Made by a program: the position numbers and the translations under genes
Notes under the pieces: generated by a model
Told to the model about the DNA's origin: nothing
Databases searched by the model: none
What the model saw: the letters and a program-made list of their open reading frames with translations, nothing else
Shown here: piece after piece, positions 1-8,282 of the stretch
How the letters are laid out: the number at the start of each line of letters is the position of its first letter
How positions within the stretch are numbered: the stretch's first letter is position 1
Assembly: GCA_030039005.1 (NCBI GenBank)
Contig: JASHQT010000400.1
Coordinates: 1-48,994 of the forward strand
Direction of reading: 5' to 3'
DNA from: Bryobacteraceae bacterium
GTDB lineage: Bacteria > Acidobacteriota > Terriglobia > Bryobacterales > Bryobacteraceae
DNA length: 48,994 nucleotides

Positions 1-609
1 CTGTTGAACCTATCGGTCCAAGGGATCGATTGGTTGGTTCGCTCGAAGTGGCTGCGTGCGTTCGATCCGGCGGTCTTGGGCAGGCGGTTGCGAGGGCCCG
101 CGCGTAATCTGGCGTATATGTCGATTTGGGGCGTCATCTTCGCCGGAATGAGCGCCGCGCAAGGCGTGGGTGACAACCACCCCGGACAATGGCTGCCCTT
201 CTGGAGAAATGCTTGTCAGGAGGGCCGTGCGTACGCCTGTCCCTATCTCGCCGATGTAGAGTTGGGCTTCTGCAACCAGGGTTCGGGGTGGGCGTGCAAC
301 GATGCCGGGCTCATGGACATCGCGCTGGCGCGATCGGGCGAGGATCTTCGCCGGCTCAACCCTGCACAGGCCGCGACGCCATTCTCACGCGGATGTGAAC
401 AGGGATTTCAGGTGGCGTGCCAGAATCTGATCATGCTCAGCAGGGGCGGGCAGCGCTTCGCCTACGCGCCGCCAACGCTCAAGGACTATCCGATCATCCT
501 GCGAGGTTCCAAAGGTGAGATTCGCGACCGGAGGCCTGCTGCTTTGTATGCGCTCGCCTGCCGGGAGGGTTGGAAGGACGCCTGTACGATTAGCGCAGGA
601 GGCGAATAG
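1..609 (+). CDS. Cys-rich Sel1-like repeat protein, C-terminal part (truncated by window edge)
   Basis: The frame is open to the first base of the window, so this is the C-terminal part of a longer gene; the nominal start at base 4 (TTG) is probably internal. There is a short hydrophobic stretch around residues 38-52. Further on, Cys-containing pairs recur as ACxxGxxxACxxLA-like units (near residues 70-80, 87-98, 128-139 and 183-194), the pattern of Cys-rich Sel1-like/TPR-like helical repeats whose paired cysteines form disulfides. The hydrophobic stretch suggests membrane anchoring with an extracytoplasmic repeat region. It converges on and overlaps the next gene by about 20 bp. No catalytic motif is visible and the full-length function is unknown. 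Confidence 0.6.
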   Translation: MLNLSVQGIDWLVRSKWLRAFDPAVLGRRLRGPARNLAYMSIWGVIFAGMSAAQGVGDNHPGQWLPFWRNACQEGRAYACPYLADVELGFCNQGSGWACNDAGLMDIALARSGEDLRRLNPAQAATPFSRGCEQGFQVACQNLIMLSRGGQRFAYAPPTLKDYPIILRGSKGEIRDRRPAALYALACREGWKDACTISAGGE

Positions 610-2950
610 CGTCGCGTAATGAGTCCACTCTGCCTTCCGCGCTGACGAAGATATCGTCGGGAAAGCGCCGGTAGGCAAGCATGCCCGCATAGATCACCGC
701 CGCATCGTCACGATCCAGCCCCAAGCCCGCCAGATATTGCATCCGCAGGTTCGCATCATGATTGATCGCTGCGCCGCGCAGCCATGCTTTTAGATCGGAT
801 CCGCGGCCGGCGTAGGTCGCAAACAAATCCACGGGAGAGTTCATGCCGATTTCCGCCAGCGAAGTTGCGACCGGGCTGTTGCTGGGCCGATAGCCGATCC
901 GCTGCTCCATTTGGTCGAGATCGATTCTCAGCGGCTCGACTTTGGCCAGCAGGATCATATCGTGACCCTGTCCCTGGTATGGGTTGCCCCAGATGGTGCC
1001 GTTGGGAAAAACCTGGAAGAACGTTGCCACCGTGCTCTTGACGGCTTCTAAATCGGTCTCGAACAATTGGACGTACAGCGTCACCGTGGCGCCGGGGTTG
1101 AGACGGTGCTTTAACGTTTCGAGGAATTCCTCCGTGTAGAAACCCGCCGCGCCCTTGACCCACGGGTCGAGCGGATCGATCGTGATCCCGTCGAACCGTT
1201 CCTTCGTGGTCATCAGATAATGCCGTCCATCGTCAATATGCACCTGGACCTTGGGATTGTGGAGGACATCAAAATTCGACTCGCCGAAGTATTTTGCGGC
1301 GGCCTCGAAGACCAGCGGCTCGATCTCCACTACGGTCTCCTGCTCGACCCTGGGATCGATCGACACCGCGCCCGCCGTAACCCCGGCTCCGCAGCCGATT
1401 ACCAGGACCGAGCGCGGGTGGGCATTCGTCAGCGTGGTCAGGTGTCCCAGCATGCGCTGCAAACGCATGTCGCGCGGCACATTCGAAGCCTGGATCTTCC
1501 CGGCGACGTGGAATGTCTCTGCTCCGTTGGGAAAGCGCGAAACCGCCACCGAGGAGTTCATGCCTTCGGCGGCATAAACGATTTGTCCTTTGCCCACCCA
1601 ACTGGCCGCATAGCGGCCGTACGCAATCAGCACTGGGGGAACCCGTGGGACGCTGAAGACGGAGAACGCGGCCAGCACCGCCGCAACGGCGACGACGCTT
1701 GCGCGGGACAAGCGCGTGAACGAACTGATGGAAAGCGCCAGGCCCGCGATGAGGGACAGCGCCATGAGCACCTGCTCGGCATGTTGCGATCCGAGCCAGG
1801 CGATGAGCATCAGGCTCGCGGCGAGCGCCCCGGCAATCGCGCCCAATGTGTTGGCGGCATAGACCCGCGCCATCAGTTGTCCGGCATCTTGTTTGTTGCC
1901 GGCCACAGCTTGAAGCGCCAACGGGAAACTCGCGCCCCACAGGACCGTCGGTGGTAACAAGGCCCAAGTCGCGCGAGCCAGGTCCAGTTGAAAGTGAACC
2001 CAGACGTCGGAGGAGAGCGTCGGAATCATGTTCCAGTAAGGCAGCGATGCAGCCAGATTATAGGCTGTCCACGCCATGGCCGGTACTGCCAGAATTTGAC
2101 ACCAGCCTAATGCGACCCGCGGACGCAAGGCCGTTCGCGAAAGCCAAGCGCCGATGCCGCTGCCGAGCCCCAAGCCTGCGAGAAAAACCGCCAGGATAAT
2201 GGAAAACGCGTATACCGATGCGCCGAACAGCAGCGCCAGCAAACGCGTCCAGATCGCTTCCGCGCCTAAAGCGCAGAGGCCCGACAGTGCGATAGCGAGG
2301 TACACGATTCCGGATCCGGGCGCGGTAGCAAGTCCTTCCCGCGGGAACGCACGCTGGATCTTTCCTCCGAAGGTGGCGGACACCACAGCCATCGCTAAAT
2401 TGATTCCCGCTGCGGCGTACGTCGCCAGGGTGATGTCGTACAGGCGCAGCAAGTAAAAGCCGGCGAGCAGGCATCCGATTACGGCCCCCGCGATGTTTGC
2501 GCCATAATAAACGCCCAGCCACGGGATCCCGTTCTGTGCCGCGTGGGCCAGGCGCGACAATGCGGGCAATGTGGCGCCCATCAGCAAAGTGGGAGGCAGG
2601 AGACAGGCCGCCGCAACCACTCCACGGAGCAGAAATCCTGGCACGCCATATCCGCCCCAGGCGGTGTAAACACTGCCCGCCAGCGGAATCAGATGCAACG
2701 CCAGAATTCCCAGCACGCCGATCCCAAGCTCGATCAGCGCATACACGCGCAAGGGATGACGCCTGGCTGAAAAGGCTCGCGGGAATAACCAACTGCCGAG
2801 ACACATCCCGCCCATGAAGGTAGCGAGCAGGATTCCGAGCGATACGGCAGTGGAGCCGATGACCAGTTCCAGGATCTGAAACCAGACGACCTCGTAGATT
2901 AGCGCGGCAGCACCGCTCGCGAACGCAAGCAGGATTCCGAGTGGGAGCAA
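590..2950 (-). CDS. Membrane-fused spermidine synthase-like protein
   Basis: The 786-residue protein has two parts. Residues 1 to about 430 are a polytopic membrane region with many Gly/Ala/Leu-rich helices, of the kind fused to spermidine synthases in many bacteria. Residues from about 450 to 700 are a Rossmann methyltransferase-like domain with the glycine-rich motif VLVIGCGAG (near 515), an acidic end of strand 2 (VVEIEP), and IDPLDPW (near 585) where polyamine synthases place the catalytic acid. Known aminopropyltransferases move a propylamine group from decarboxylated SAM to putrescine, but membrane-fused members are mostly uncharacterised, so the substrate is open. The start is TTG at 2950. 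It lies 19 bp downstream of the preceding minus-strand gene and may be in the same operon. Confidence 0.82.
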   Translation of the reverse strand: MLPLGILLAFASGAAALIYEVVWFQILELVIGSTAVSLGILLATFMGGMCLGSWLFPRAFSARRHPLRVYALIELGIGVLGILALHLIPLAGSVYTAWGGYGVPGFLLRGVVAAACLLPPTLLMGATLPALSRLAHAAQNGIPWLGVYYGANIAGAVIGCLLAGFYLLRLYDITLATYAAAGINLAMAVVSATFGGKIQRAFPREGLATAPGSGIVYLAIALSGLCALGAEAIWTRLLALLFGASVYAFSIILAVFLAGLGLGSGIGAWLSRTALRPRVALGWCQILAVPAMAWTAYNLAASLPYWNMIPTLSSDVWVHFQLDLARATWALLPPTVLWGASFPLALQAVAGNKQDAGQLMARVYAANTLGAIAGALAASLMLIAWLGSQHAEQVLMALSLIAGLALSISSFTRLSRASVVAVAAVLAAFSVFSVPRVPPVLIAYGRYAASWVGKGQIVYAAEGMNSSVAVSRFPNGAETFHVAGKIQASNVPRDMRLQRMLGHLTTLTNAHPRSVLVIGCGAGVTAGAVSIDPRVEQETVVEIEPLVFEAAAKYFGESNFDVLHNPKVQVHIDDGRHYLMTTKERFDGITIDPLDPWVKGAAGFYTEEFLETLKHRLNPGATVTLYVQLFETDLEAVKSTVATFFQVFPNGTIWGNPYQGQGHDMILLAKVEPLRIDLDQMEQRIGYRPSNSPVATSLAEIGMNSPVDLFATYAGRGSDLKAWLRGAAINHDANLRMQYLAGLGLDRDDAAVIYAGMLAYRRFPDDIFVSAEGRVDSLRDAIRLLR

Positions 2951-2969
2951 TCCCGTATTCCGAGAAGTT

Positions 2970-4013
2970 TTACTTCTTCTCTTGCTGCCCTTCCTTGAGA
3001 TTCCCGTAGAGGATGCCGATGATTCCCTCGTTTCCCTCGTGACAGGCCGAATCGAAGATCATGTGCTTCCCGTCCGGAGCCCGTCCCATCTCGATGGTAA
3101 CGGTCCACGGCCTGGTCCAGGTTTGGGGGTCGATGAACGTAATATCGCGGCGCAAAGTGTGCGCATCGACGCGCGTGATGTGCTCAACCATCTTGTAGGT
3201 GTCGGGGTTGGAACCGCGGAAGCCCTGCAAGAAATTCGTGGTTTCCACAACGAGTGTGTTTCCCTCCCAATGGCCGCGCGAATCTCCGAGGAAAAACTTC
3301 GCTCTCGCGGGCGCATGCGGCCGGCCATCCATGTAGATGACCCGGTTGCCGCCGCCGGCGTGATCGTCTTCCATGTAGATGCCCATGGATTTCGGAGATT
3401 GCACGATTTGCATCACCGTGCCCTGTGCAAACAAGGTGTTCAGCGGGAGGAACGGCATCGGCACGCCGAGGCAGCGCGGATTCTGCGGAATGGTCTCCGG
3501 GTTATCGTTTACGCCCGGATCGGTCCCTAGACCAAGCCGGAATCCCTGGCCGAATTTGGCCGCCGGAGATCCGGGAACGATGGGAGGGATTTTCCCGTCC
3601 GGCGGATCGATGATCATCGACGTGCGCTTGCCAGTTTTCAAGACCGAATTGAATACCGCGTTGTAGGCGCCGCTGACGTCTTGTTGTGCGTTGGAAGAAC
3701 GGGCGTTCCGTCCGGGATTGAGTCCCTTCTTCTCGTCCGAGGCTTCGACTTCCGCATCCGTCAGGAATTCCTTGCCCGCGTTGGCCGCCGAACGCTCCAG
3801 AGGCACGTCGTACAGCACGAACCAGGTGCCTTGCAGGTCAGGGTCGCCCCACGGCAAGCGGGGCGGACTGCCTGCTTTCGCCGTTGCCGGCGCCTTCGCA
3901 CTGGTCGATTTGGCTGGCGAGGCCGGGGTCTGGCCACGCACGGAAACCGCTGCCACCACGAGCGCAGCGACACACGCCAGCGCGGCAGCGGCGATTGCAG
4001 ATCGATCGCTCAT
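2970..4013 (-). CDS. Secreted protein of the acidobacterial GHWEGDTLVV-type family
   Basis: The 347-residue protein starts with a hydrophobic signal or anchor (residues 5-27) and an Ala/Lys/Pro-rich linker. The conserved body follows: WGDPDLQGTW at 55-64, later GHWEGNTLVVETTNFL, and an ending region in which a DPQTWTRPWTV motif precedes the final strands. This architecture is seen repeatedly in Solibacter-like genomes and usually carries no functional name. It shares its layout with the protein at 4546-5523 and with parts of proteins at 33521-36130. The ATG at 4013 overlaps the stop of the upstream DUF6152 gene by 4 bp, so the two are translationally coupled. Function unknown; it is probably extracytoplasmic. 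Confidence 0.8.
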   Translation of the reverse strand: MSDRSAIAAAALACVAALVVAAVSVRGQTPASPAKSTSAKAPATAKAGSPPRLPWGDPDLQGTWFVLYDVPLERSAANAGKEFLTDAEVEASDEKKGLNPGRNARSSNAQQDVSGAYNAVFNSVLKTGKRTSMIIDPPDGKIPPIVPGSPAAKFGQGFRLGLGTDPGVNDNPETIPQNPRCLGVPMPFLPLNTLFAQGTVMQIVQSPKSMGIYMEDDHAGGGNRVIYMDGRPHAPARAKFFLGDSRGHWEGNTLVVETTNFLQGFRGSNPDTYKMVEHITRVDAHTLRRDITFIDPQTWTRPWTVTIEMGRAPDGKHMIFDSACHEGNEGIIGILYGNLKEGQQEKK

Positions 4014-4495
4014 TGCTCTTTCTTCTCTTGCGAATCTTTGTCCTGCGGGTTTTCTTTGGTGTCAATGCCGGGACGCTGCACTTCGTACGGAGCACCGGTA
4101 CCGGAAGACCCTAGGAACAGCTTCTGGCCGTTCGGCAACGTTAAATCCCGACCGTTGGCGCGCTGCAGCCCGTCTTTCGCCTGGTAGCCGGAAATATTGA
4201 TCTTGTCGCCGACCTTGAGCGTGAAGCGGGTGATGCCTCTTCGCATCAGGATGTTGGGACTCCCTGCCTCGATGGCCCAGTTCTCCACCGTCCCGTCCGG
4301 CATCTTCACATCCACGTGAATCCAGCAGTGGGGATTCACGAACTCCACTTTCGTGACGGTGGCATTCTCGAAATGCACTGGCTTATTCGCATCGAATTCC
4401 GCGGCGAACGCGTGATGGGCGCTCAGCGGGGGCGCGCATAACAACAAGGCGATACCAGTGGTGACAACTGCTGCAACGGTAAACTTGGCTTGCAT
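4010..4495 (-). CDS. DUF6152 family secreted protein
   Basis: The chosen start is the ATG at 4495, preceded by an AGGAGAG ribosome binding site about six bases away; the frame is open further upstream but without a comparable site. The 161-residue product has a signal peptide ending at SAHHAFAAEFD (His27-His28 just after the cleavage region). A compact beta-rich domain follows, with VEFVNPHCWIHVDV and a later KINISGYQAKDG segment. This matches DUF6152, a family of small secreted proteins often encoded beside the GHWEGD-type family in acidobacteria, as here on both sides. The conserved His/Cys residues could bind a ligand or metal, but no activity is known. The C-terminus is highly charged (Lys/Glu/Asp). 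Confidence 0.8.
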   Translation of the reverse strand: MQAKFTVAAVVTTGIALLLCAPPLSAHHAFAAEFDANKPVHFENATVTKVEFVNPHCWIHVDVKMPDGTVENWAIEAGSPNILMRRGITRFTLKVGDKINISGYQAKDGLQRANGRDLTLPNGQKLFLGSSGTGAPYEVQRPGIDTKENPQDKDSQEKKEQ

Positions 4496-4545
4496 AAAAG
4501 ACTCTCCTGATTCTTCCCTTCCAATTCCCTGGTTACTGCTTCTCT

Positions 4546-5523
4546 TTACTTCTTGGCCGGCGGATTGCCGGAAATATAAAGCTGGTCCACCTCGCCAGGA
4601 GGCGGAATCTTGCGAGTAATATCCACGTTCATCGTCTCGCCTTCCCAATGCTTGACAAGCTGGTGCTTGCGAAGGTGCCCATACATGGTCTCTTCCACCA
4701 TCTCCACACACCTGAAATCAGTCAACTGCGCATTCGGCTCCAGCCGGCGATAGAGCGGCATGCTGATCTTCCAGGCCCGAGTGAAAACCTGCGGGTCTTC
4801 AATCGTGGCTTCATAATGGATGACGTCTTTATCGGCCAGCGAGTAACGCTCCGTCACATGCAGCGCGTCGCTGTGGAAGTCTCCGGACCGGTCGAACCAC
4901 GTTGCATCCGTGAAATCGGAGACGTCCACCACCAGCGTGTCGCCCTCCCAATGGCCCACCGAGTATCCCATCCACAGCACGTTCGGATAGGGCTCCATCT
5001 TTGTGAGATGAATCGTACGCTGGGCATTCGCAAATTCGAAGATCATCTGGATTTTGGTGTTGCTCTGAATGATCTGGAAGGGATGCGGCATGTACATGCC
5101 GCGCGGGATACCGGGCTGGTAACATTTCAGTTCCGGATCGCGATCGATCCAGTGCTCCTCATTCTCCTTCTTTCTCGCGGCCGCCCACGGTTGGTACGGA
5201 ATCTCGTCGCCCTCTACCACGCCGAGACCTCCCGGAACCCATCCGAGCGATCCCAGTGCGAGCACCGGAGCCGCAAGAACGACAGTATTTGGGAGGTATC
5301 CGGGCTGAGCCACCATCGGACGCGCCTGATGGGTCAGAAGGTCCCAGTTGGCGGTGTTATTCGCCTCCCAGATTCCGTTGAAGTCCGGCTTTCCAGCGAT
5401 ACGGTCAACGCCTTCCGAGGTGGCGGCCGAGGCGGGCGTCGGACGTTGAGTTATCAAGTAGAAAAACACCGCCGCCACAGAGGCCGCCGATACCGCAAGA
5501 CAGATTTTGATCAAAAGTTTCAT
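4546..5523 (-). CDS. Secreted protein of the acidobacterial GHWEGDTLVV-type family
   Basis: The start is taken at ATG 5523, with GGAG four bases upstream, rather than at the longer in-frame start at 5571. The product begins MKLLIKICL and has a classic signal/anchor (residues 3-24). Family motifs are PDFNGIW near residue 47, YMPHPFQIIQ, VGHWEGDTLVVDVSDFTD, and ATIEDPQVFTRAWKI near the C-terminus. It is a distant paralogue of the protein at 2970-4013, and a DUF6152 gene lies between them 50 bp downstream, so the three probably form one transcription unit. The conserved His-Trp-Glu and Asp residues suggest a lipocalin/jelly-roll-type ligand-binding fold, but this is inference; no function is established. 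Confidence 0.8.
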   Translation of the reverse strand: MKLLIKICLAVSAASVAAVFFYLITQRPTPASAATSEGVDRIAGKPDFNGIWEANNTANWDLLTHQARPMVAQPGYLPNTVVLAAPVLALGSLGWVPGGLGVVEGDEIPYQPWAAARKKENEEHWIDRDPELKCYQPGIPRGMYMPHPFQIIQSNTKIQMIFEFANAQRTIHLTKMEPYPNVLWMGYSVGHWEGDTLVVDVSDFTDATWFDRSGDFHSDALHVTERYSLADKDVIHYEATIEDPQVFTRAWKISMPLYRRLEPNAQLTDFRCVEMVEETMYGHLRKHQLVKHWEGETMNVDITRKIPPPGEVDQLYISGNPPAKK

Positions 5524-5608
5524 AAACTCCGTGCTATCTCCGACAACTGCATCGCAGGCCCATCCTGGCATGCGATTGTATCAGGTCCCCGCGAAATAGT
5601 CACAGACG

Positions 5609-5634
5609 GGAATGCACAAGATTGGAATGCACAA
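5609..5634. repeat. Tandem 11-bp direct repeat upstream of secreted-protein operon
   Basis: GGAATGCACAA occurs at 5609-5619 and again at 5624-5634, a 15-bp period. It lies in the 207-bp gap between the end of the radical SAM gene (5731) and the start of the minus-strand secreted-protein operon (5523). Position and phasing fit a regulator half-site pair, but no promoter was confirmed. Confidence 0.4.
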
Positions 5635-5730
5635 CAGCCCCGGGGCCAGATCTTCGCGCAGCATTGGAATAGCAGCGCGGCGGATCGGAGTGGACGGAAG
5701 TTCTTATGTGCCGGGTCCAGGCTGTTGCGT

Positions 5731-7233
5731 TCAGGCGGAAGCGGCGGGGGCCAATTCACTCAGGAGCCGTTTGACATCGGCGATAACCGCCTTTCGGCGG
5801 CGGCTATCCTCGTCGTAGCGCCGCGCCGCGACCTGGACGTTGGCGCCGCAATGCGGACATGACGTCTCGCCAGGCCAGATATATGAATCGCAACCCCTAC
5901 ACAGTTCCAGGCTGGGTGGGATGTGCCCTTCCTGTGGCGATTCCCACTGCTCGCCTTTGTCCCCGAGCTTTACTAACTGGCGCTGTGAAGTAGAGTTGGA
6001 GACGACCGAGCCATCCGCAATCCGTTCGGTGATCAGCGCGAATTCGCCTACCGCAAACGGGGCTGGGGCCGCGTCGGAAACCTTCACGATCCGTTCTCGA
6101 AGCCCATCCTTTTGCAACTCTAAAGCGCGATAGTGGCAGTATGGATTATTGCCTGGCCGGCCCAGCAGCGAATGCGAAGTCCAGGTGCATCCGCCCCGGC
6201 AAATGTCCGCGTAGTAGCAAGTGCGGCAGAAGCCCCACAGATCGTCCACGGACCTCAGGCGTCCAAAATGAATTTCCTTACTGCTGTTCCAGATCTGTTC
6301 GAGAGTCAGATCTCGCACATTGCCGCCCGCGAACCCGACGGTGGCGAGAGACGGACAGCCCTTCACGGTACCATCGGCCTCCAGGGCAAGCCCGGTCTGG
6401 CCGGCCGGGCATCCCGACCAGTGCACACGTTCGTCGCCGAATCCCCGCCATATGTGCTCATAAGGTCCGAAGTATCCAATATTGTTTCCCGGCACCAGCA
6501 GCAGACCGCGATCAGCGCCTTCCTGATAAAGGCGCGCGAGCAAAGGCATCAACTCCACCAGGCGATACGGCTGCAGCAAAAGCTCCGGATGGTCGGCTGC
6601 GTTACCCATAGCCACCGTAATCTGTATCTGCCACTGTTTCGCCCCGCATTTGACGATCGTGTCCATCAACTCGGGAAGGTCCGGCATGACTTTCGCCCCG
6701 ATCTGGGTGTTCACGCTGATGTTCAAGCCTGCTTCCCGCGCGCGCTGGAGCGTGTCGAGCGCATGCGCGAAGGAACCAGGGACACCGCGGAGTTCGTCGT
6801 GTAGAGTCTCAAGTCCATCGAGCGAAACACCCAGGCCATTCAGTCCGGCCTGCACTGCTTCCGCCAGACGTCGCGGCGTAAAATTCCGGCCCCCGGTTTG
6901 GGTCGCGCAATAAATTCCGTGAGATCTGATGGCGCGGATGATCTCGGTCCAATCTTTTCGCAGATATGCTTCGCCGCCAATCAGCGTAATCTCTCGCGTT
7001 CCCAGGCGGGCCAGCGCTTCCACCACCTCCAGACACTCGGCCGTGGTCAACTCCGCGGGGCGCTTGCGGCCCGCGCGGGATCCGCAGTGCAGGCATTTCA
7101 GATCGCACGCCAGAGTAATCTCCCAGACCACGTGGACCGGGACAAACTTCGTGATATCGTCTTCCGAAAGTGAGCGTGGCGGCGTTTCCATGGTGACTAC
7201 AACGTTCCGGTTAAGCGCCCGGTTTGCTTCCAA
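5731..7233 (-). CDS. Radical SAM/SPASM peptide-modifying enzyme of the Y-X(10)-GDL type
   Basis: Residues 43, 47 and 50 form the CxxxCxxC [4Fe-4S] motif that binds S-adenosylmethionine, followed by GGEAY at 86-90. The C-terminal half has the SPASM-type cysteine set (C275, C293, C336, C339, C345, C349, C366) that would bind auxiliary clusters. An additional tail carries two CxxC pairs (C445/C448 and C459/C462), a zinc-ribbon-like module. Such enzymes install crosslinks or other changes on ribosomal peptides. The gene directly before it encodes a peptide with an exact Y-x10-GDL motif, the hallmark partner of a named radical SAM subgroup. The start is uncertain: TTG at 7233 (16 bp after the peptide stop) or ATG at 7191; neither has a strong ribosome site, suggesting coupling to the upstream gene. 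Confidence 0.88.
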   Translation of the reverse strand: MEANRALNRNVVVTMETPPRSLSEDDITKFVPVHVVWEITLACDLKCLHCGSRAGRKRPAELTTAECLEVVEALARLGTREITLIGGEAYLRKDWTEIIRAIRSHGIYCATQTGGRNFTPRRLAEAVQAGLNGLGVSLDGLETLHDELRGVPGSFAHALDTLQRAREAGLNISVNTQIGAKVMPDLPELMDTIVKCGAKQWQIQITVAMGNAADHPELLLQPYRLVELMPLLARLYQEGADRGLLLVPGNNIGYFGPYEHIWRGFGDERVHWSGCPAGQTGLALEADGTVKGCPSLATVGFAGGNVRDLTLEQIWNSSKEIHFGRLRSVDDLWGFCRTCYYADICRGGCTWTSHSLLGRPGNNPYCHYRALELQKDGLRERIVKVSDAAPAPFAVGEFALITERIADGSVVSNSTSQRQLVKLGDKGEQWESPQEGHIPPSLELCRGCDSYIWPGETSCPHCGANVQVAARRYDEDSRRRKAVIADVKRLLSELAPAASA

Positions 7234-7249
7234 ACGAGGCGCTTACGCG

Positions 7250-7444
7250 CTACCTCTTCTCTAATCTGGCAATCTCGCATTTCAATATTTCAAGAGCCGC
7301 CGAGAGATTCCCGTGTTCTTGGAGTTGTTCGGCCTCGGCCAGCAGCGCTTTCATCTCGCCCAGGTCGCCCTTCGCGCAACAACGGTGCACTGTTGCTGCA
7401 TATAACGGTCTATATATGGGTTTATGCTCCTTAGTTTCCGCCAT
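7250..7444 (-). CDS. DUF1843-like small peptide with Y-x10-GDL motif
   Basis: This 64-residue protein starts at ATG 7444 behind a very strong AAAGGAGG ribosome site. Tyr15, ten residues, then Gly26-Asp27-Leu28 gives an exact Y-x10-GDL motif, followed by GEMKALLAEAEQ and an amphipathic helix to the C-terminus. This matches the DUF1843 family as I recall it: small proteins encoded next to Y-X(10)-GDL radical SAM enzymes. The strong ribosome site implies high expression relative to the enzyme, which fits a substrate or carrier peptide. Two adjacent cysteines (22, 23) fall inside the ten-residue spacer. Whether it is the modified substrate or a recognition partner is not known. Confidence 0.82.
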   Translation of the reverse strand: MAETKEHKPIYRPLYAATVHRCCAKGDLGEMKALLAEAEQLQEHGNLSAALEILKCEIARLEKR

Positions 7445-7475
7445 TGGTTCCTCCTTTCTTTAGTAGTGTTGTGAT

Positions 7476-7808
7476 TTATGTGGCCTTTTTCGCGCCGGCA
7501 CCCCCTGTGGAGTCAATCGGCTCGATTTTTGGCGGGTGCATGATAATGATTCCCATGACGACGTGGCAGTGACAGGGCTCCGAACCGCCAAGTCCGAGGA
7601 TGCCGAATCGCTCGCAGGGGATGATGATGCCCAAGACCGTGTGCCCGTCGCCTATGGGCAGGTTTGCAGTGCCGCCCGCGGCACTCGCCAATTGCCGCTC
7701 GTCGAGAGCTCTGAGCGTGGCTCGTGCGATGGATTCCGTAAGATTTTCCAGAGCCACCGTGGAAGCGGCGCCCTGACTGGATGGTTGCGTGATATCGTTT
7801 TTTGCCAT
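7476..7808 (-). CDS. Candidate precursor peptide with double-Gly-like leader
   Basis: The 110-residue ORF starts at ATG 7808 with AAAGG six to seven bases upstream, and only three bases separate it from the stop of the preceding gene, so translation is coupled. The N-terminal half is polar and helical (ENLTESIARATLRALDERQL at 21-40) and runs into ASAAGG at 41-46, resembling a double-glycine leader end. The rest is Gly-rich and hydrophobic, with the segment GIII repeated (60-63 and 86-89) on either side of Cys65, Cys79 and Cys81 (CHCH). I do not recognise the family. Leader-plus-core layout and position between a Cys-rich protein and the radical SAM peptide pair make it a candidate modified peptide. 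No peptidase-transporter is encoded nearby. Confidence 0.7.
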   Translation of the reverse strand: MAKNDITQPSSQGAASTVALENLTESIARATLRALDERQLASAAGGTANLPIGDGHTVLGIIIPCERFGILGLGGSEPCHCHVVMGIIIMHPPKIEPIDSTGGAGAKKAT

Positions 7809-7811
7809 TGC

Positions 7812-8282
7812 TTACCTTTCTATGGATAACGAGGGTGGGGTGGGGGACAGTTCTCCGGTTACGGATTGTGAACCCGCAACCTTCCTGTGCACGTCGGTAA
7901 CGAACGATGGCGTGCGAACTATTTGGGGACAACGGAAGCAGGCCGATTTTCCCTCCTGCAACCACCATCGACAGACCGGTCGAAGCTTGCAAGCGGGAAT
8001 CTGCTCAACGGCGGCCGGGAGGATCTGGACGACACGCTGCGCGAGGGTGCAGTTTTCACGTTCAAAGTGAATGCACCGGTATCTTACGCAATGTGTTGCT
8101 ATTCTGAGTACTTCTGCGGGTGTCGCCGGCGAACATAGATCCCGGATCTCTTGCGTCAGCGGCTGTGGCGTTGTCAGGTACGCGACTTGCGGCCGTTCCG
8201 CGGTTCCCTCGACTACGCCAAATACGAGAGCGTCATCGTTTTCTTCCATCGCACTTGGACATTGAATTGTAAGATTGTTCAC
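7812..8282 (-). CDS. Cys-rich protein of unknown function in radical SAM locus
   Basis: GTG at 8282 is preceded by GAGGGTGA, a good ribosome site. The 156-residue product has nine cysteines at 8, 50, 65, 70, 78, 98, 104, 115 and 118, and a distinctive block C-x5-CRWWLQEGKSACFRCPQIV. A similar CRW...ACxRCPQ block occurs, from memory, in small cyanobacterial proteins of unclear role. The spacing suggests one or two metal or Fe-S sites. It is the first gene of the four-gene minus-strand unit ending with the radical SAM enzyme, so it may be a partner for the enzyme or for the small peptides. The last 25 residues are polar and look disordered. Confidence 0.72.
   Translation of the reverse strand: MNNLTIQCPSAMEENDDALVFGVVEGTAERPQVAYLTTPQPLTQEIRDLCSPATPAEVLRIATHCVRYRCIHFERENCTLAQRVVQILPAAVEQIPACKLRPVCRWWLQEGKSACFRCPQIVRTPSFVTDVHRKVAGSQSVTGELSPTPPSLSIER

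Noticed and set aside
4648..5862. 404-aa plus-strand frame
   Set aside because: Shadow of the secreted-protein gene at 4546-5523; no recognisable domain.
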